Of a stretch of DNA of 64,000 nucleotides, positions 1 to 9,282 are shown piece by piece. The stretch covers positions 1 through 64,000 of the forward strand of contig DAOLFG010000018.1 of the NCBI GenBank assembly GCA_035326425.1, written 5' to 3'. The stretch comes from CALKJU01 sp035326425 (GTDB lineage Bacteria > Pseudomonadota > Alphaproteobacteria > Geminicoccales > Geminicoccaceae). The notes beneath the pieces are model-generated. The model was not told the origin of the DNA. It was given only the letters and a program-made list of their open reading frames with translations, and made no database searches. A program made the position numbers and the translations under genes. Numbering within the stretch: position 1 is the stretch's first letter; the number at the start of each line of letters is the position of its first letter.

Positions 1-54
1 CAGGAGCTGCGCAGCCAGCGCCTGATCCGACCCGAGGCACCCCTCCCGGGGTGA
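1..54 (+). CDS. C-terminal tail of an unidentified protein (partial)
   Basis: Frame 1 is open from the first base to a TGA at 52-54, giving 17 residues that end in proline and glycine. The window edge removes the rest, so the family cannot be recognised. The same orientation and proximity to the sugar ABC operon suggest a regulator or a kinase, but this is only a guess. Confidence 0.4.
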   Translation, partial: QELRSQRLIRPEAPLPG

Positions 55-75
55 GCGGTTGGTCGGCTCGCGCCG

Positions 76-114
76 GGTCAGCGGTTGACCTGCCGACCGG
101 TAAGACCGTATCGC
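76..114 (+). promoter_or_regulatory. Candidate promoter and operator of the sugar ABC operon
   Basis: TTGACC (85-90) followed 18 bp later by TATCGC (109-114) is a possible sigma-70 promoter with a good -35 and a weak -10. The -35 is one arm of an inverted repeat, GGTCA-N5-TGACC (76-90), which would suit a repressor of a sugar transport operon. Assigned by eye only. Confidence 0.3.
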
Positions 115-160
115 TCTCGCACACGCCATGCTCAAAAGGCGTAGTCAGGGAGAAGGAAAG

Positions 161-1459
161 ATGCTGCGCCGACCACTGCTCGGCCTGCTCGCTGCCGCCG
201 CCGGCCTGGCGCTCGGCAGTGGTGCGGCTCTTGCCGACACCACCATCACCTTCCGCTTCAACGACCCCGAGGCGCCGGAGCTGCGCAAGGCGCTCGACGT
301 GTTCGAGCAGCAGAATCCGGGCATCAAGGTCGAGATGCAGCGGGTGAGCTGGGCGGACGGCCAGCAGCAATACCTGCGCGAGGCGGCGGTCGGCGAGGCG
401 CCCGACGTGGCGCAGCTGGCTTTCGTCTGGCCGCGCTCGTTCGGTGCGGCCGGCGCCCTGCTGCCGCTCGACGAGCTGATCGCGCAAGGCAAGATCGGCA
501 TCGCCGGCTGGGACGATTTCATGGCCAGGGATCTGGCGGTCGGCCCCGACGGCAAGACCTACGGCATCCCCTGGACCACCGACACCTTCGCCCTGCTCTA
601 CAACAAGGAGCTGGTGGCGGCCGCCGGCTACGACAGGTTCCCCGACAGCTGGGCCGACCTGCGCGCCTTGAGCAAGGCCATGCACGACAAGACCGGCAAG
701 ACCGGCTGGGGCTTCGCCGCCGGCAGCTGCGGCACCCCGGCGATCTGGTTCTTCCTCAACTTCTACTGGTGGTCGAAGGGCGAGGCGCTGATCGACAAGC
801 GGGAGGACGGCAGCTATTTCGTCAACATCACGCCCGAGCAGATCGCCGAGGGCTTCGACTACTACAACCAGTACCTGAAGGACGGCGACAACCCGAAATC
901 CATGCTGTCGATCTGCCTGTGGGGTGCCCCCGAGCTGGTCGAAGGCATGGTGAGCGGCGACATCGGCATCATCAGCGTGCCCGACACCGTCGCCCACCAG
1001 GTCCTCACCACCTGGAGCGAGCGCAATCCCGGCAAGCCGCTGCCGTTCGCCTCGGCCCCCCACCCGAAGGACGTCAACGGCTCGAGGACCTTCCTCGGCG
1101 GCCGGATGCTGGGCATCAGCGCCAACAGCGACCATGTCGAGGAGGCCTGGAAGCTGGTGCAGTTCCTCAGCCTGCCCGACCCGACCTTCACCAGATACTA
1201 TACCAACTACACGCCGGCGCAGCTGGCGGCGGTGGCGCAGTCGACCATGCCGCCCGAGATGTCCGGCTGGCCGCTGCAGCTGACCAGCGCCCGTAGCTGG
1301 GGTCCCTACGGCACCGGCCCGGTCGCCATCCCGTTCATGTGGAACGCCACCGGCCGTGCCGCCGGGTCGGTATTCATCGGCGAGAAGACCTCCCTCGCCG
1401 CGGCGACCGAGCTGCATGAGCTGGTCAGCAAGGAGCTGGCCAAGAACGCGCCGAAGTAA
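161..1459 (+). CDS. Carbohydrate ABC transporter, periplasmic binding protein
   Basis: This 432-residue protein is a family 1 extracellular solute-binding protein that captures a sugar or sugar derivative in the periplasm. It begins with a typical Sec signal peptide (basic MLRR, an Ala/Leu-rich core, and cleavage near ALA-D). Family features follow, including the NPGIKVEMQ segment and the GIPWTTDTFALLYNKEL hinge region. I chose the ATG at 161 because it follows a purine-rich ribosome-binding site (agggagaaggaaag) and gives the signal peptide directly; the frame extends upstream to 128 but adds only basic residues. Two permease genes follow closely. The substrate cannot be read from sequence. 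Confidence 0.9.
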   Translation: MLRRPLLGLLAAAAGLALGSGAALADTTITFRFNDPEAPELRKALDVFEQQNPGIKVEMQRVSWADGQQQYLREAAVGEAPDVAQLAFVWPRSFGAAGALLPLDELIAQGKIGIAGWDDFMARDLAVGPDGKTYGIPWTTDTFALLYNKELVAAAGYDRFPDSWADLRALSKAMHDKTGKTGWGFAAGSCGTPAIWFFLNFYWWSKGEALIDKREDGSYFVNITPEQIAEGFDYYNQYLKDGDNPKSMLSICLWGAPELVEGMVSGDIGIISVPDTVAHQVLTTWSERNPGKPLPFASAPHPKDVNGSRTFLGGRMLGISANSDHVEEAWKLVQFLSLPDPTFTRYYTNYTPAQLAAVAQSTMPPEMSGWPLQLTSARSWGPYGTGPVAIPFMWNATGRAAGSVFIGEKTSLAAATELHELVSKELAKNAPK

Positions 1460-1474
1460 GCCAGAGGCCGGTCG

Positions 1475-2434
1475 ATGGCCCTCTCTACCGCCGTCGACCG
1501 GGCCGGGGCCGCCGTCTCGCCCGCGCGCAGGCGCTGGGGCGAGCGGCGCTTCGTGCTCTACATGCTGGTGCCGGCCTTCTTCTTCCTGGTCTGCTTCTAC
1601 GTCTATCCGACGCTCTACAACCTCGAGAACAGCTTCACCGACCTCAGCCTGTTCGGCCTCAAGAAGGGCGGCCAGTGGATCGGCGTCGACAACTATGTCG
1701 AGCTGCTGACCAGTCCCGACTTCCGCAACGTGCTGTGGAACACGGTCGTCTGGCTCACCATCGTCGGCGTCGCCGTGCGCATCCTGCTCGGCCTGCTCCT
1801 GGCCTTCCTGCTGGACAGCGAGACGCTGCGCAAATGGAGGCTGACGACCATCAGCCGGATCCTGCTGATCGTGCCCTGGGCGACGCCGCCGGTGGTGGCG
1901 ATCATCATCTGGCGCTGGCTGCTCGATCCGAAGCTGGGCGCCATCAACGAGCTGCTGATGGCGCTGGGCGTGATCGACGCGCCGATCGCCTTCCTGGCCG
2001 AGCGGGTCTGGATATGGCCGGCGCTGATCACGATCATCACCTGGAACACCCTGCCCCTGGTGACGCTGACCTTCCTCGCCGCGCTGCAGTCGTTGCCGCG
2101 CGAGCTGATCGAGGCAGCACAGTGCGACGGCGCCACCCGGCTGCAGACGATACGGCACGTCTACCTGCCGCATCTCCGGCCGGCGATCATCGTCATGGTG
2201 CTGATGTCGACCTTCTGGACCTTCAACAACTTCGTCTATGTCTGGCTCACCACCGGCGCCGGCCCCGGCCTCTACACCAACGTCATGGCCACCGAGATCT
2301 ACATCAAGGGCTTCATCGACGGCCGGCTCGGCTACAGCTCGGCCGTCGGCATCGTCATGGCGACGCTGATGATGATCTTCGGCCTGATCTATCTGCGGGT
2401 GATCGCCGAGCGCGAGTTCAAGGAGGAGTTCTGA
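1475..2434 (+). CDS. Sugar ABC transporter permease, MalF/UgpA type
   Basis: This 319-residue inner-membrane protein has about six transmembrane helices, the first near residues 27-45 (LYMLVPAFFFLVCFYVYP). The cytoplasmic EAA loop that docks the ATPase is clear (EAAQCDGATRLQTI...HVYLPHLRP). It lies 15 bp after the binding-protein gene, and its stop codon directly abuts the next permease ATG, so the three genes are one transcription unit. Together with the next gene it forms the heterodimeric channel. Confidence 0.92.
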   Translation: MALSTAVDRAGAAVSPARRRWGERRFVLYMLVPAFFFLVCFYVYPTLYNLENSFTDLSLFGLKKGGQWIGVDNYVELLTSPDFRNVLWNTVVWLTIVGVAVRILLGLLLAFLLDSETLRKWRLTTISRILLIVPWATPPVVAIIIWRWLLDPKLGAINELLMALGVIDAPIAFLAERVWIWPALITIITWNTLPLVTLTFLAALQSLPRELIEAAQCDGATRLQTIRHVYLPHLRPAIIVMVLMSTFWTFNNFVYVWLTTGAGPGLYTNVMATEIYIKGFIDGRLGYSSAVGIVMATLMMIFGLIYLRVIAEREFKEEF

Positions 2435-3280
2435 ATGCAGCCGGCGTTCCGACTGGGCCGGCTGTTGCGGCTGTCGCTGTTGGGCGAGCTGGCGGTGCTG
2501 GCCGTCACCTTCGCCATCCTGCTGTTCATGGTCTATCCCACGGCCTGGGTTCTGCTGGCCTCGGTGAAGACGCCCGAGACCATGTTCGCCTCGGGATCAT
2601 GGGAGTTCACGCTCGACAACTACCGCTCGCTGTTCGCCGGCGGCTTCGGCCAGGGCATCGTCAACAGCATGCTGCTGTGCCTCGCGGCCGTGCTGGTGTC
2701 GACCATCGTCTCGGCCAACGCGGCCTATGTGTTCTCGCGCATGCGGTTCAGGGCCAAGCGCTTCATCTTCGGCTCGGTGCTGATGGGCCAGACCTTCCCC
2801 TGGATCATCCTGGTGACGCCGCTGTTCATCCTGTTCGCCAGGATGGGTCTGCTCAACAATCGGTTGAGCATGATCTTCGTCTACGTGGCGATCTCGATCC
2901 CGTTCTCGGTCTACCTGCTGGTCGGCTACCTGCAGTCGGTGCCCAGGAGCCTGGACGAGGCGGCGATCATCGACGGCTGCTCGCCCTTCCAGGTGCTCTG
3001 GAAGATCATCTTCCCGATCATGCTGCCGGGCATCGTCGCCACCGCGACTTATGCCTTCCTCCTGTGCTGGTCGGAGTACCTGTTCGCCCTGGCCTTCCTC
3101 ACCCGGCCCGAGCTCAAGACCATGCCATTGCTGCTCTACGGCTATTTCGGCGAGAACGTCACCGAATGGGGCAATGTCATGGCGGCCTCGGCGCTCACCA
3201 CCCTGCCGACGCTGCTGCTGTTCCTGCCGCTGCAGACCCGGCTGGCCTCGGGCCTGGCCGCCGGCTCGGTCAAGCAGTAG
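2435..3280 (+). CDS. Sugar ABC transporter permease, MalG/UgpE type
   Basis: This 281-residue MalG-like permease starts immediately after the preceding TGA. It has six predicted helices and an EAA loop (EAAIIDGCSPFQVLWKIIFP). It closes the operon. No MalK/UgpC-type ATPase follows, and the next gene converges from the other strand one base away. The energising subunit must therefore be encoded elsewhere, as is common for this family, where a shared ATPase can serve several importers. Confidence 0.92.
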   Translation: MQPAFRLGRLLRLSLLGELAVLAVTFAILLFMVYPTAWVLLASVKTPETMFASGSWEFTLDNYRSLFAGGFGQGIVNSMLLCLAAVLVSTIVSANAAYVFSRMRFRAKRFIFGSVLMGQTFPWIILVTPLFILFARMGLLNNRLSMIFVYVAISIPFSVYLLVGYLQSVPRSLDEAAIIDGCSPFQVLWKIIFPIMLPGIVATATYAFLLCWSEYLFALAFLTRPELKTMPLLLYGYFGENVTEWGNVMAASALTTLPTLLLFLPLQTRLASGLAAGSVKQ

Positions 3281-3281
3281 G

Positions 3282-4829
3282 TCAGGCCGCCTCGCGGGTG
3301 ACGCCTGCCATCAGCAGGCCGATCTTGCGCTCGTCGGCCTCGGCGGCGGACAGCTCGCCGGTGACGAAGCCGTCGTACATCACGATGATGCGGTCGGAGA
3401 GCGACAGGATCTCGTCGAGCTCGACCGACACCAGCAGCACCGCCTTGCCGGCGTCGCGCATCTGGATCAGGCGGCGGTGGATGAACTCGATGGCGCCGAT
3501 GTCGACGCCGCGGGTGGGCTGGCCGACCAGCAGCAGGTCGGGGTCGTGCTCCATCTCTCGGGCGAGGATCAGCTTCTGCTGGTTGCCGCCGGAGAACGAG
3601 GTGGCCTCCAGCATCGGCGCCTGGGGGCGGACGTCGTAGCCCTGCATCCACCGCCTGCAGGTGTCGATGATCGAGCCGCGACGCAGGAAGCCGTGCTCCA
3701 CATAGGCCGGCTCGACATGGTAGCCGAGGATGGCGTTCTCGTAGGCATGGAAGCCCTTGACCAGGCCCATGCGCAGGCGGTCCTCCGGCACATGGGCGCA
3801 GCCCTGCTCGCGCGCCTGGGCGGGGTCGATCACCGGCACGCCCTTGACGGTGATCCTGCCCGAGGTGGGATGGCGGATTCCCGAAAGGGCTTCCAGGAGC
3901 TGCGACTGGCCGTTGCCGGCGACCCCCGCGATGCCGACGATCTCGCCGGCACGGACCGTCAGGCTGACCCCCTTGACCCGCGGCACGCCCAGCCCGTCGC
4001 TGACATGCAGGTTCTCGACCTCCAGCACCGGCGCGCCCGGCCTGGCCGGCTGCTTGTCGACCCGCAGCAGCACCTTGCGGCCGACCATCAGCTCGGCCAG
4101 CTCCTCGCGGCTGGTGTCGGCGGTGCGGCGGTGCGCCACCATCTGGCCCTGGCGCATCACCGAGACGTTGTCGGTGACGGCCATGATCTCGCGCAGCTTG
4201 TGGGTGATCAGGACGACGGTGCGGCCCTGCGCCTTCAGGTTGCGCAGGATGCGGAACAGATGGTCGGCCTCCTGCGGCGTCAGCACGCCGGTGGGCTCGT
4301 CGAGGATCAGGATGCGGGCGCCGCGGAACAGCGCCTTCAGGATCTCGACGCGCTGCTGCACGCCAACCGGCAGATCCTGCACGCGGGCGTCGAGATCGAC
4401 CTCCAGCGCATAGTCGCGCTCGAGGGCGGCGATCTCCTGCCTCGCCCGGGCGATGCCGCCGCTCAGCGTGAATCCACCTTCGGCGCCCAGCAGCATGTTC
4501 TCGAGCACGGTGAACGGCTCGACCAGCATGAAGTGCTGGTGGACCATGCCGATGCCTGCCCTGATGGCATCCTGGGCGCTGGCGATCCGGGTCTCCTGGC
4601 CGTCGATCAGGATGCTGCCGGAATCGGCCTGGTAGTAGCCGTAGATGATGTTCATCAGCGTCGACTTGCCGGCGCCGTTCTCCCCGATGATGCCGTGGAT
4701 GGTGCCGGCGGGGACGACGAGCGAGACGTCGCGGTTGGCGTGGACGGCGCCGAAGCGCTTGTCGACGTGGCGCAGCTCGATGGCGGGCGGCGCCATGTCC
4801 GCCGCCATCGGCACGACGCTGCCCGCCAT
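3282..4829 (-). CDS. BMP-family ABC transporter, duplicated ATPase
   Basis: This 515-residue protein contains two fused ABC ATPase domains, like RbsA/YufO proteins that energise nucleoside-type importers. The N-terminal half has Walker A GENGAGKST, a signature-like LPVGVQQRVEI and Walker B ILILDEPTGVL. The C-terminal half has a degenerate Walker A (GVAGNGQSQ), signature SGGNQQK and the degenerate Walker B LLLVGQPTRGVD usual for the second half of this family. It follows the binding-protein gene by 16 bp on the minus strand. The usual pair of permease genes is missing downstream: the convergent sugar operon ends one base beyond its stop. Confidence 0.9.
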   Translation of the reverse strand: MAGSVVPMAADMAPPAIELRHVDKRFGAVHANRDVSLVVPAGTIHGIIGENGAGKSTLMNIIYGYYQADSGSILIDGQETRIASAQDAIRAGIGMVHQHFMLVEPFTVLENMLLGAEGGFTLSGGIARARQEIAALERDYALEVDLDARVQDLPVGVQQRVEILKALFRGARILILDEPTGVLTPQEADHLFRILRNLKAQGRTVVLITHKLREIMAVTDNVSVMRQGQMVAHRRTADTSREELAELMVGRKVLLRVDKQPARPGAPVLEVENLHVSDGLGVPRVKGVSLTVRAGEIVGIAGVAGNGQSQLLEALSGIRHPTSGRITVKGVPVIDPAQAREQGCAHVPEDRLRMGLVKGFHAYENAILGYHVEPAYVEHGFLRRGSIIDTCRRWMQGYDVRPQAPMLEATSFSGGNQQKLILAREMEHDPDLLLVGQPTRGVDIGAIEFIHRRLIQMRDAGKAVLLVSVELDEILSLSDRIIVMYDGFVTGELSAAEADERKIGLLMAGVTREAA

Positions 4830-4845
4830 CGGGGCGGAGCCGTGG

Positions 4846-5832
4846 CTACTGCTGGTAGGGCTGGACCTTCAGCGTGCCGGCGATGATCTCGGCCTTGGCC
4901 TTGTCGAGCCTGGCCGCCATGTCGGTCGTCAGCACCGACTTGTTGTTGTCGTCGAGCGCGTAGCCGACGCCGTCCTCGGCGAGGCCCAGGTTCTGCACGC
5001 CGGGCTTCCAGGTACCGTCGTGGGCGCCGACCATGGCGTTGTAGACGGCGACGTCGACGCGCTTGAGCATCGAGGTCAGCACCGAGCCCGGGTGCAGGTG
5101 GTTCTGGTTGCTGTCGACGCCGATCGACAGCTTGCCCTTGTCGGCGGCGGCCTGCAGCACGCCGAGGCCGGTGCCGCCGGCGGCGGCGTAGACGACGTCG
5201 GCACCCTGGCCGAACTGGCCGATGGCGAGCTCGGCGCCGCGCGCCGGGTCGTTCCAGGCGGCCGGCGTGGTGCCGGTGTAGTTGACGATCACTTCGCCCT
5301 GCGGATTGACGTACTTGAAGCCCTGCTCGTAGCCGGTGGCGAAGTTGCGGATCAGCGGGATGTCCATGCCGCCGACGAAGCCGGCCTTGCCGGTCTTGGA
5401 GGCGAGCGCCGCGGCCATGCCGACGAGGAAGGAGCCCTCGTGCTCCTTGAACACCACCGACTGGACGTTGGGCTTGTCGACCACCGAGTCGATGATGGTG
5501 AACTTGGTGTCGGGCGCCTCGGGCGCGATGGTCTCGAGCGGCGTGGCGTAGCCGAAGCCGACGGCGACGACGATGGTGGCGCCGCGCTGCACCATGCGGC
5601 GCAGCGCCTGGTCGCGCTGGCTCTCGTTGGTGACCTCGAACTCCATGTACTCGACGCCGGTCTTGGCCTTCGCCCGCTCGGCGCCGTTGAAGGCGGCCTC
5701 GTTGAAGCTCTTGTCGAACTTGCCGCCCAGATCGAAGATGATCGCGGGCTTGAAGTCGGCGGCACCGGCAGCCTCCGCCAGCATGACGGATGCGACGGCA
5801 AAGGCCGCCGCGGCCGCGAAGCTCTTCCTCAT
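4846..5832 (-). CDS. BMP-family basic lipoprotein-like substrate-binding protein
   Basis: This 328-residue periplasmic binding protein belongs to the BmpA/PnrA family, whose characterised members mostly bind purine nucleosides. It has a signal peptide ending around AGAAD, then the family hallmarks FDLGGKFDKSFNEAAF and FVGGMDIPLIRNFATGY. The frame is open further upstream to 5865, but the ATG at 5832 gives a normal signal peptide (MRKSFAAAAAFAVASVMLA). It is the first gene of a two-gene minus-strand unit with the double ATPase. Nucleoside or a related ligand is inferred from family only. Confidence 0.9.
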   Translation of the reverse strand: MRKSFAAAAAFAVASVMLAEAAGAADFKPAIIFDLGGKFDKSFNEAAFNGAERAKAKTGVEYMEFEVTNESQRDQALRRMVQRGATIVVAVGFGYATPLETIAPEAPDTKFTIIDSVVDKPNVQSVVFKEHEGSFLVGMAAALASKTGKAGFVGGMDIPLIRNFATGYEQGFKYVNPQGEVIVNYTGTTPAAWNDPARGAELAIGQFGQGADVVYAAAGGTGLGVLQAAADKGKLSIGVDSNQNHLHPGSVLTSMLKRVDVAVYNAMVGAHDGTWKPGVQNLGLAEDGVGYALDDNNKSVLTTDMAARLDKAKAEIIAGTLKVQPYQQ

Positions 5833-6001
5833 GCGCCTACCCCCATGTGTGGCGACGATCAGCACCTTGCATCGGAGCGTACGGCCGCGCGTGTGAATTG
5901 CAACGGGGAGCCGCGCCCCGGACGGCCGGCGGCGCAGGAGTGGAATCCGGTGCCCCGCGCATCTACCTAAGCCAAGGAAGCCCGGAGCGAAGGACGTCGC
6001 G

Positions 6002-7882
6002 ATGGAACGCAGGCTGGCCGCGATCCTCGCCGGCGATGTGGTCGGCTACAGCCGGATGATGGCCGACGACGAGGCCGGCACCTATGACAACCTGCGCGCC
6101 GGCTTTTCGGAGGTCGTGATCCCGTCTGTCGAGGATCATGGCGGGAGGGTGTTCAAGACCACGGGCGACGGCTTCCTCGCCGTCTTCCCCAGCGTCGGCG
6201 AAGCCCTGGCAGCGGCCGTGGCCATCCGGGACGGCTTCGCCGGAAGGTCGCTGCAGCTCCGCCTCGGCCTCAATCTCGGAGACGTGATCGAGGAGGGCGG
6301 CGACGTCTTCGGCGACGGCGTCAACGTCGCGGCGCGCCTCGAGGCCATGGCCGAGCCGGGCGCGATCTACGCCAGCGCCGCGGTGGTCAGGGCCGCCGGC
6401 CGCAACACCGGCTTCGGATTCACCGCCCTGGGCTCGCGACGCGGCAAGAACCTGCCGGACCCGATCGAGATCTACCAGGTCGAGCGCAGCCCCGTGGCCG
6501 GGCGCTGGCGCGGAGGTTGGCGGATGGCAGGGGCGGTCGCCGGGCTCGCCGTGCTGCTGAGCGGTGCGACCGCCTTTGCCTATCGCGAGCGGCTGGGCAC
6601 GATGCTGGAGGCCGAAGCGCCGGTCGAAGTCGCCCGGGTCAGCGACGGCGGACCAGTCGTCGCGGTGCTGCCCTTCGACAATCTGAGCGGTGATCCGGGC
6701 CAGGACTATTTCACCGACGGGCTCACCGAGGACATCATCACCGACCTCGCCCGCTACGGCGAGCTGCAGGTCATCGCGCGGAACTCGACCTTCGCGTTCA
6801 AGGGCCGGGCGACGGACATCCGCGCAGTGGGCGCCGAGCTGGGTGCAGGCTATGTCGTGGAGGGCAGCGCCCGGCGCGTCGGCGACCAGCTGAGGGTGGT
6901 GGCGCAGCTGATCGACGCCGACAGCGGCGCGCATATCTGGTCGCGCAGCTACGACCGCCGGGTCGAGGACGTGTTCTCGGTGCAGAGCGACCTCACCACC
7001 CGGATCGTCGCCTCGCTGGTGTCGTACGTCCGTCAGTCCGAGTTCGATGGAGCGGCACAGAACACCGAGGACCCGCGGGTCTACGACCTCGTGCTGCGCG
7101 CCCGCGACCGTTACAAGCCGAACAGCCTCGACCCCGTCCGGCTGGAGGAGTCGCGTCGGCTCTACCAGCAGGCCATCGAGCTCGATCCGAACTACGCCGC
7201 CGCCCACGCCCGGCTCGGCCTCACCTACATCCTCGATCACATGTCGCAGGTCACCGGCCCCGCCAGCGAAGCCCAGCTGGCGCAGGCCCTGGGGCACATC
7301 CGCCAGGCCATCCGCCTGCAGCCCGACCTGACGCTGGGCTATCAGGGCCTGAGCTACGCCCTGGCGCAGTCCGGCGACTATGCCGGCGGCATGCGCGCGG
7401 CCGAGCGTGCGGTGGCGCTGACGCCGAGCGATCCGGACTCGCTGATGGCGCTCGCCAAGGCGCAAGTGCGATTCGGCGCCTACGACGAGGCGGTGCGCAA
7501 CGCCGAGCAGGCGAGGCGGCTGCATCCGCTGGCGCCGCAATACTATCCCTATGTCCACGCCCAATCGCTCTACGCCGCCGGCCGACCGGCCGATGCCGAC
7601 AACGTCCTGGCCGACTGCCTGCTCGGGGCGCCGGAGGAGCGATCCTGCATCCTGATGCAGGCGGCTGTCCTGGCTCGGCTGGACCGGGTCGACGAAGCCC
7701 GGGCGGCGATGGCGCGGCTGCTGCGCCTGGACCCGCGCTTCACGCTCGCCAGCGAGCGCGCGTCGCGACGGTTCGGCGATTCTCCGCTGATGGAACAGTT
7801 CCTGGCCGACCTGGAGCTCGCCGGCGCACCTCCCGGGCCGGGACAGGCGGGCGGCCCGCCCGGCATCGTCCCGGCCGGCTGA
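6002..7882 (+). CDS. Class III adenylate/guanylate cyclase with TolB-N-like and TPR domains
   Basis: This 626-residue membrane-anchored cyclase probably makes cAMP. The N-terminal class III catalytic domain (about 5-160) keeps the metal-binding Asp12 and Asp56, the adenine-specifying Lys52 in the KTTGDG motif, and the transition-state Asn108/Arg112 pair, so it should be active. A single transmembrane segment lies near 174-195. The next region (about 215-345) is the TolB-N-like module common in rhizobial cyclases (FDNLSGDPGQDYFTDGLTED), and TPR repeats fill the rest. Its stop is four bases from the convergent epimerase stop. The architecture is very frequent in soil alphaproteobacteria; the sensed signal is unknown. 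Confidence 0.9.
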   Translation: MERRLAAILAGDVVGYSRMMADDEAGTYDNLRAGFSEVVIPSVEDHGGRVFKTTGDGFLAVFPSVGEALAAAVAIRDGFAGRSLQLRLGLNLGDVIEEGGDVFGDGVNVAARLEAMAEPGAIYASAAVVRAAGRNTGFGFTALGSRRGKNLPDPIEIYQVERSPVAGRWRGGWRMAGAVAGLAVLLSGATAFAYRERLGTMLEAEAPVEVARVSDGGPVVAVLPFDNLSGDPGQDYFTDGLTEDIITDLARYGELQVIARNSTFAFKGRATDIRAVGAELGAGYVVEGSARRVGDQLRVVAQLIDADSGAHIWSRSYDRRVEDVFSVQSDLTTRIVASLVSYVRQSEFDGAAQNTEDPRVYDLVLRARDRYKPNSLDPVRLEESRRLYQQAIELDPNYAAAHARLGLTYILDHMSQVTGPASEAQLAQALGHIRQAIRLQPDLTLGYQGLSYALAQSGDYAGGMRAAERAVALTPSDPDSLMALAKAQVRFGAYDEAVRNAEQARRLHPLAPQYYPYVHAQSLYAAGRPADADNVLADCLLGAPEERSCILMQAAVLARLDRVDEARAAMARLLRLDPRFTLASERASRRFGDSPLMEQFLADLELAGAPPGPGQAGGPPGIVPAG

Positions 7883-7886
7883 TGCG

Positions 7887-8708
7887 CTACCAGCGCCCGT
7901 CGATCAGATGCCTCTCCAGCCCGTCGATCAGCCGGCGGCTGCGCCGAACGAAATCCTCCTGAGTGCTGGCGCGGGCGTCGTCGGCGGGCGCGCTGCGGTC
8001 GGCGGGTACATAGCCGATCGCCTCACGGGTGGGGCCGAGATCCCAGCGCATGCCGTCGTTGTCGGACATGAGGTTCAAGATGGCGAAGCGCAGATCGTCG
8101 GGAGCCTCGATCGCCTTCTCGAAGCCCTGGCAGATGTCGGCGTCCGACAGCCACATCAGCTCGCCCCAGCGGCCCCAGCCCATCTCGGGGCCCGGCTGGT
8201 TGCCGGGCTTGCGCTGGCAGAAGCCGATGCGGAAGCAGATCACCGACAGGCCGCGCCGGTCGCTGAACGACTTGCCGAGGCGCTCGCCGAACAGCTTGCT
8301 GGCGCCATAGGGCGTCACGGGGCTGGGCTCGGTGTCGGGCGTGAGCGGCCCCTCGGCATTGCGGTGGCCGGCCAGGACCCAGTTGGAGCTGGCGAACACG
8401 AAGCGGCGGCAGCGATGCAGGGCTGCCGCTTCCATGACGTTGAGCAGCAGGTCGATGTTGAGGCGGGTGATGCGCGACCAGCTGCCAGCCGGGCTCGGCT
8501 CGCCCGCCAGATGCAGCACGGTGTCGACGCCTGCGAAGCTCCGCGCCCAGTCGTCGTTCCACTCGGCGAGGTCGGCCGACCGGATCGCCGGATCCGCCTG
8601 GAGACCGTGGTCGAGCAGCCGGAGCGGATAGCCGCGCTGCTCGAGATGCCGCCGGAGCTTGCCGCCGATGTTGCCGGCGGCACCGGTGATGAGAATCGTC
8701 CGCGGCAT
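7887..8708 (-). CDS. NAD-dependent epimerase/dehydratase (extended SDR)
   Basis: This 273-residue extended short-chain dehydrogenase has the NAD-binding TGAAGNIGG motif at residues 9-17, the HLAGE motif and the catalytic Tyr134-x3-Lys138 in TPYGASK. The start at 8708 places the Rossmann motif at the expected distance; upstream in-frame sequence is proline/arginine-rich and unlikely to be coding. It is a distant paralogue of the uronate dehydrogenase at 15068-15871 and could also act on sugars, but the substrate is not determined. It lies 88 bp downstream of the bactofilin gene on the same strand. Confidence 0.85.
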   Translation of the reverse strand: MPRTILITGAAGNIGGKLRRHLEQRGYPLRLLDHGLQADPAIRSADLAEWNDDWARSFAGVDTVLHLAGEPSPAGSWSRITRLNIDLLLNVMEAAALHRCRRFVFASSNWVLAGHRNAEGPLTPDTEPSPVTPYGASKLFGERLGKSFSDRRGLSVICFRIGFCQRKPGNQPGPEMGWGRWGELMWLSDADICQGFEKAIEAPDDLRFAILNLMSDNDGMRWDLGPTREAIGYVPADRSAPADDARASTQEDFVRRSRRLIDGLERHLIDGRW

Positions 8709-8796
8709 CCGCCGCCTCCCCCGTCCTGTCGACGACGGGAGACATAGCGCCGCCCGGCCGCGAAGGGGATCCCCCATCGCGGCCGGGCGCGTCGGT

Positions 8797-9282
8797 TCAG
8801 CTCCCGGTCTCGAGCCGGGCCACAGCGCCCGACAGCCGCCCGCCGCGCTCGATCTCGATGTCGCCGTAGCGCACGGTGCCGCTGACGCGGCCGGTGCTGC
8901 GGATGAGCAGGCGCTTGCGGACCGTCAACTCGCCCTCGTAGACGCCGCTGATGTCGGCCTCCTCGACGGCGGCCTTGCCCTCGGTGAAGCGGCCGGTCTC
9001 GCTGATCTCGATGGCGCGGGTCTTGTTGAGCGTCACCCGCACGGCACCCTCGACCACCAGCCGGTCGCAGGCGGTGATCTCGCCCGCCAGCGTGATGCCC
9101 TGGCCGACGATCAGCCGCTTGGTATCGCTGACTGGAACGGTGGCGCTGGAAGGCGCCGTCGCCGGCTTGGCCGGGGCGGCCGCTACCGGCCGCGGCGGCT
9201 CGGCTATGGCCACCGTCGATTTGGTCGGCTCGGTGCGAGGCTCGATGGTCGGAGCCTCCGACTCCTTCCGGCTCAGGAACAT
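8797..9282 (-). CDS. Bactofilin (polymer-forming cytoskeletal protein)
   Basis: This 161-residue protein has a disordered, Pro/Ala-rich N-terminus (about 1-55) followed by a right-handed beta-helical bactofilin core (about 56-150) made of short glycine-spaced repeats (LIVGQGITLAGEI, LVVEGAVRV, GVYEGELTV, GRVSGTVRYGDIEIERGG). Bactofilins polymerise without nucleotides and position cell-wall, stalk or polarity factors. The usual M23 peptidase neighbour is absent, so its local role is open. It is divergently oriented from the sarcosine oxidase operon, with a 167-bp AT-richer spacer that should hold both promoters. Confidence 0.88.
   Translation of the reverse strand: MFLSRKESEAPTIEPRTEPTKSTVAIAEPPRPVAAAPAKPATAPSSATVPVSDTKRLIVGQGITLAGEITACDRLVVEGAVRVTLNKTRAIEISETGRFTEGKAAVEEADISGVYEGELTVRKRLLIRSTGRVSGTVRYGDIEIERGGRLSGAVARLETGS

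Noticed and set aside
1675..3639. A 654-codon plus-strand frame across the two sugar permeases
   Set aside because: Its translation is arginine/histidine/aspartate-rich with no family motifs, and it is out of frame with two clear permeases. It is a GC-rich shadow frame.
7884..7896. GCGCT-ACC-AGCGC stem between the convergent cyclase and epimerase genes
   Set aside because: A 5-bp stem without a T-tract is not distinguishable from chance, although it does sit at the convergent stop codons.
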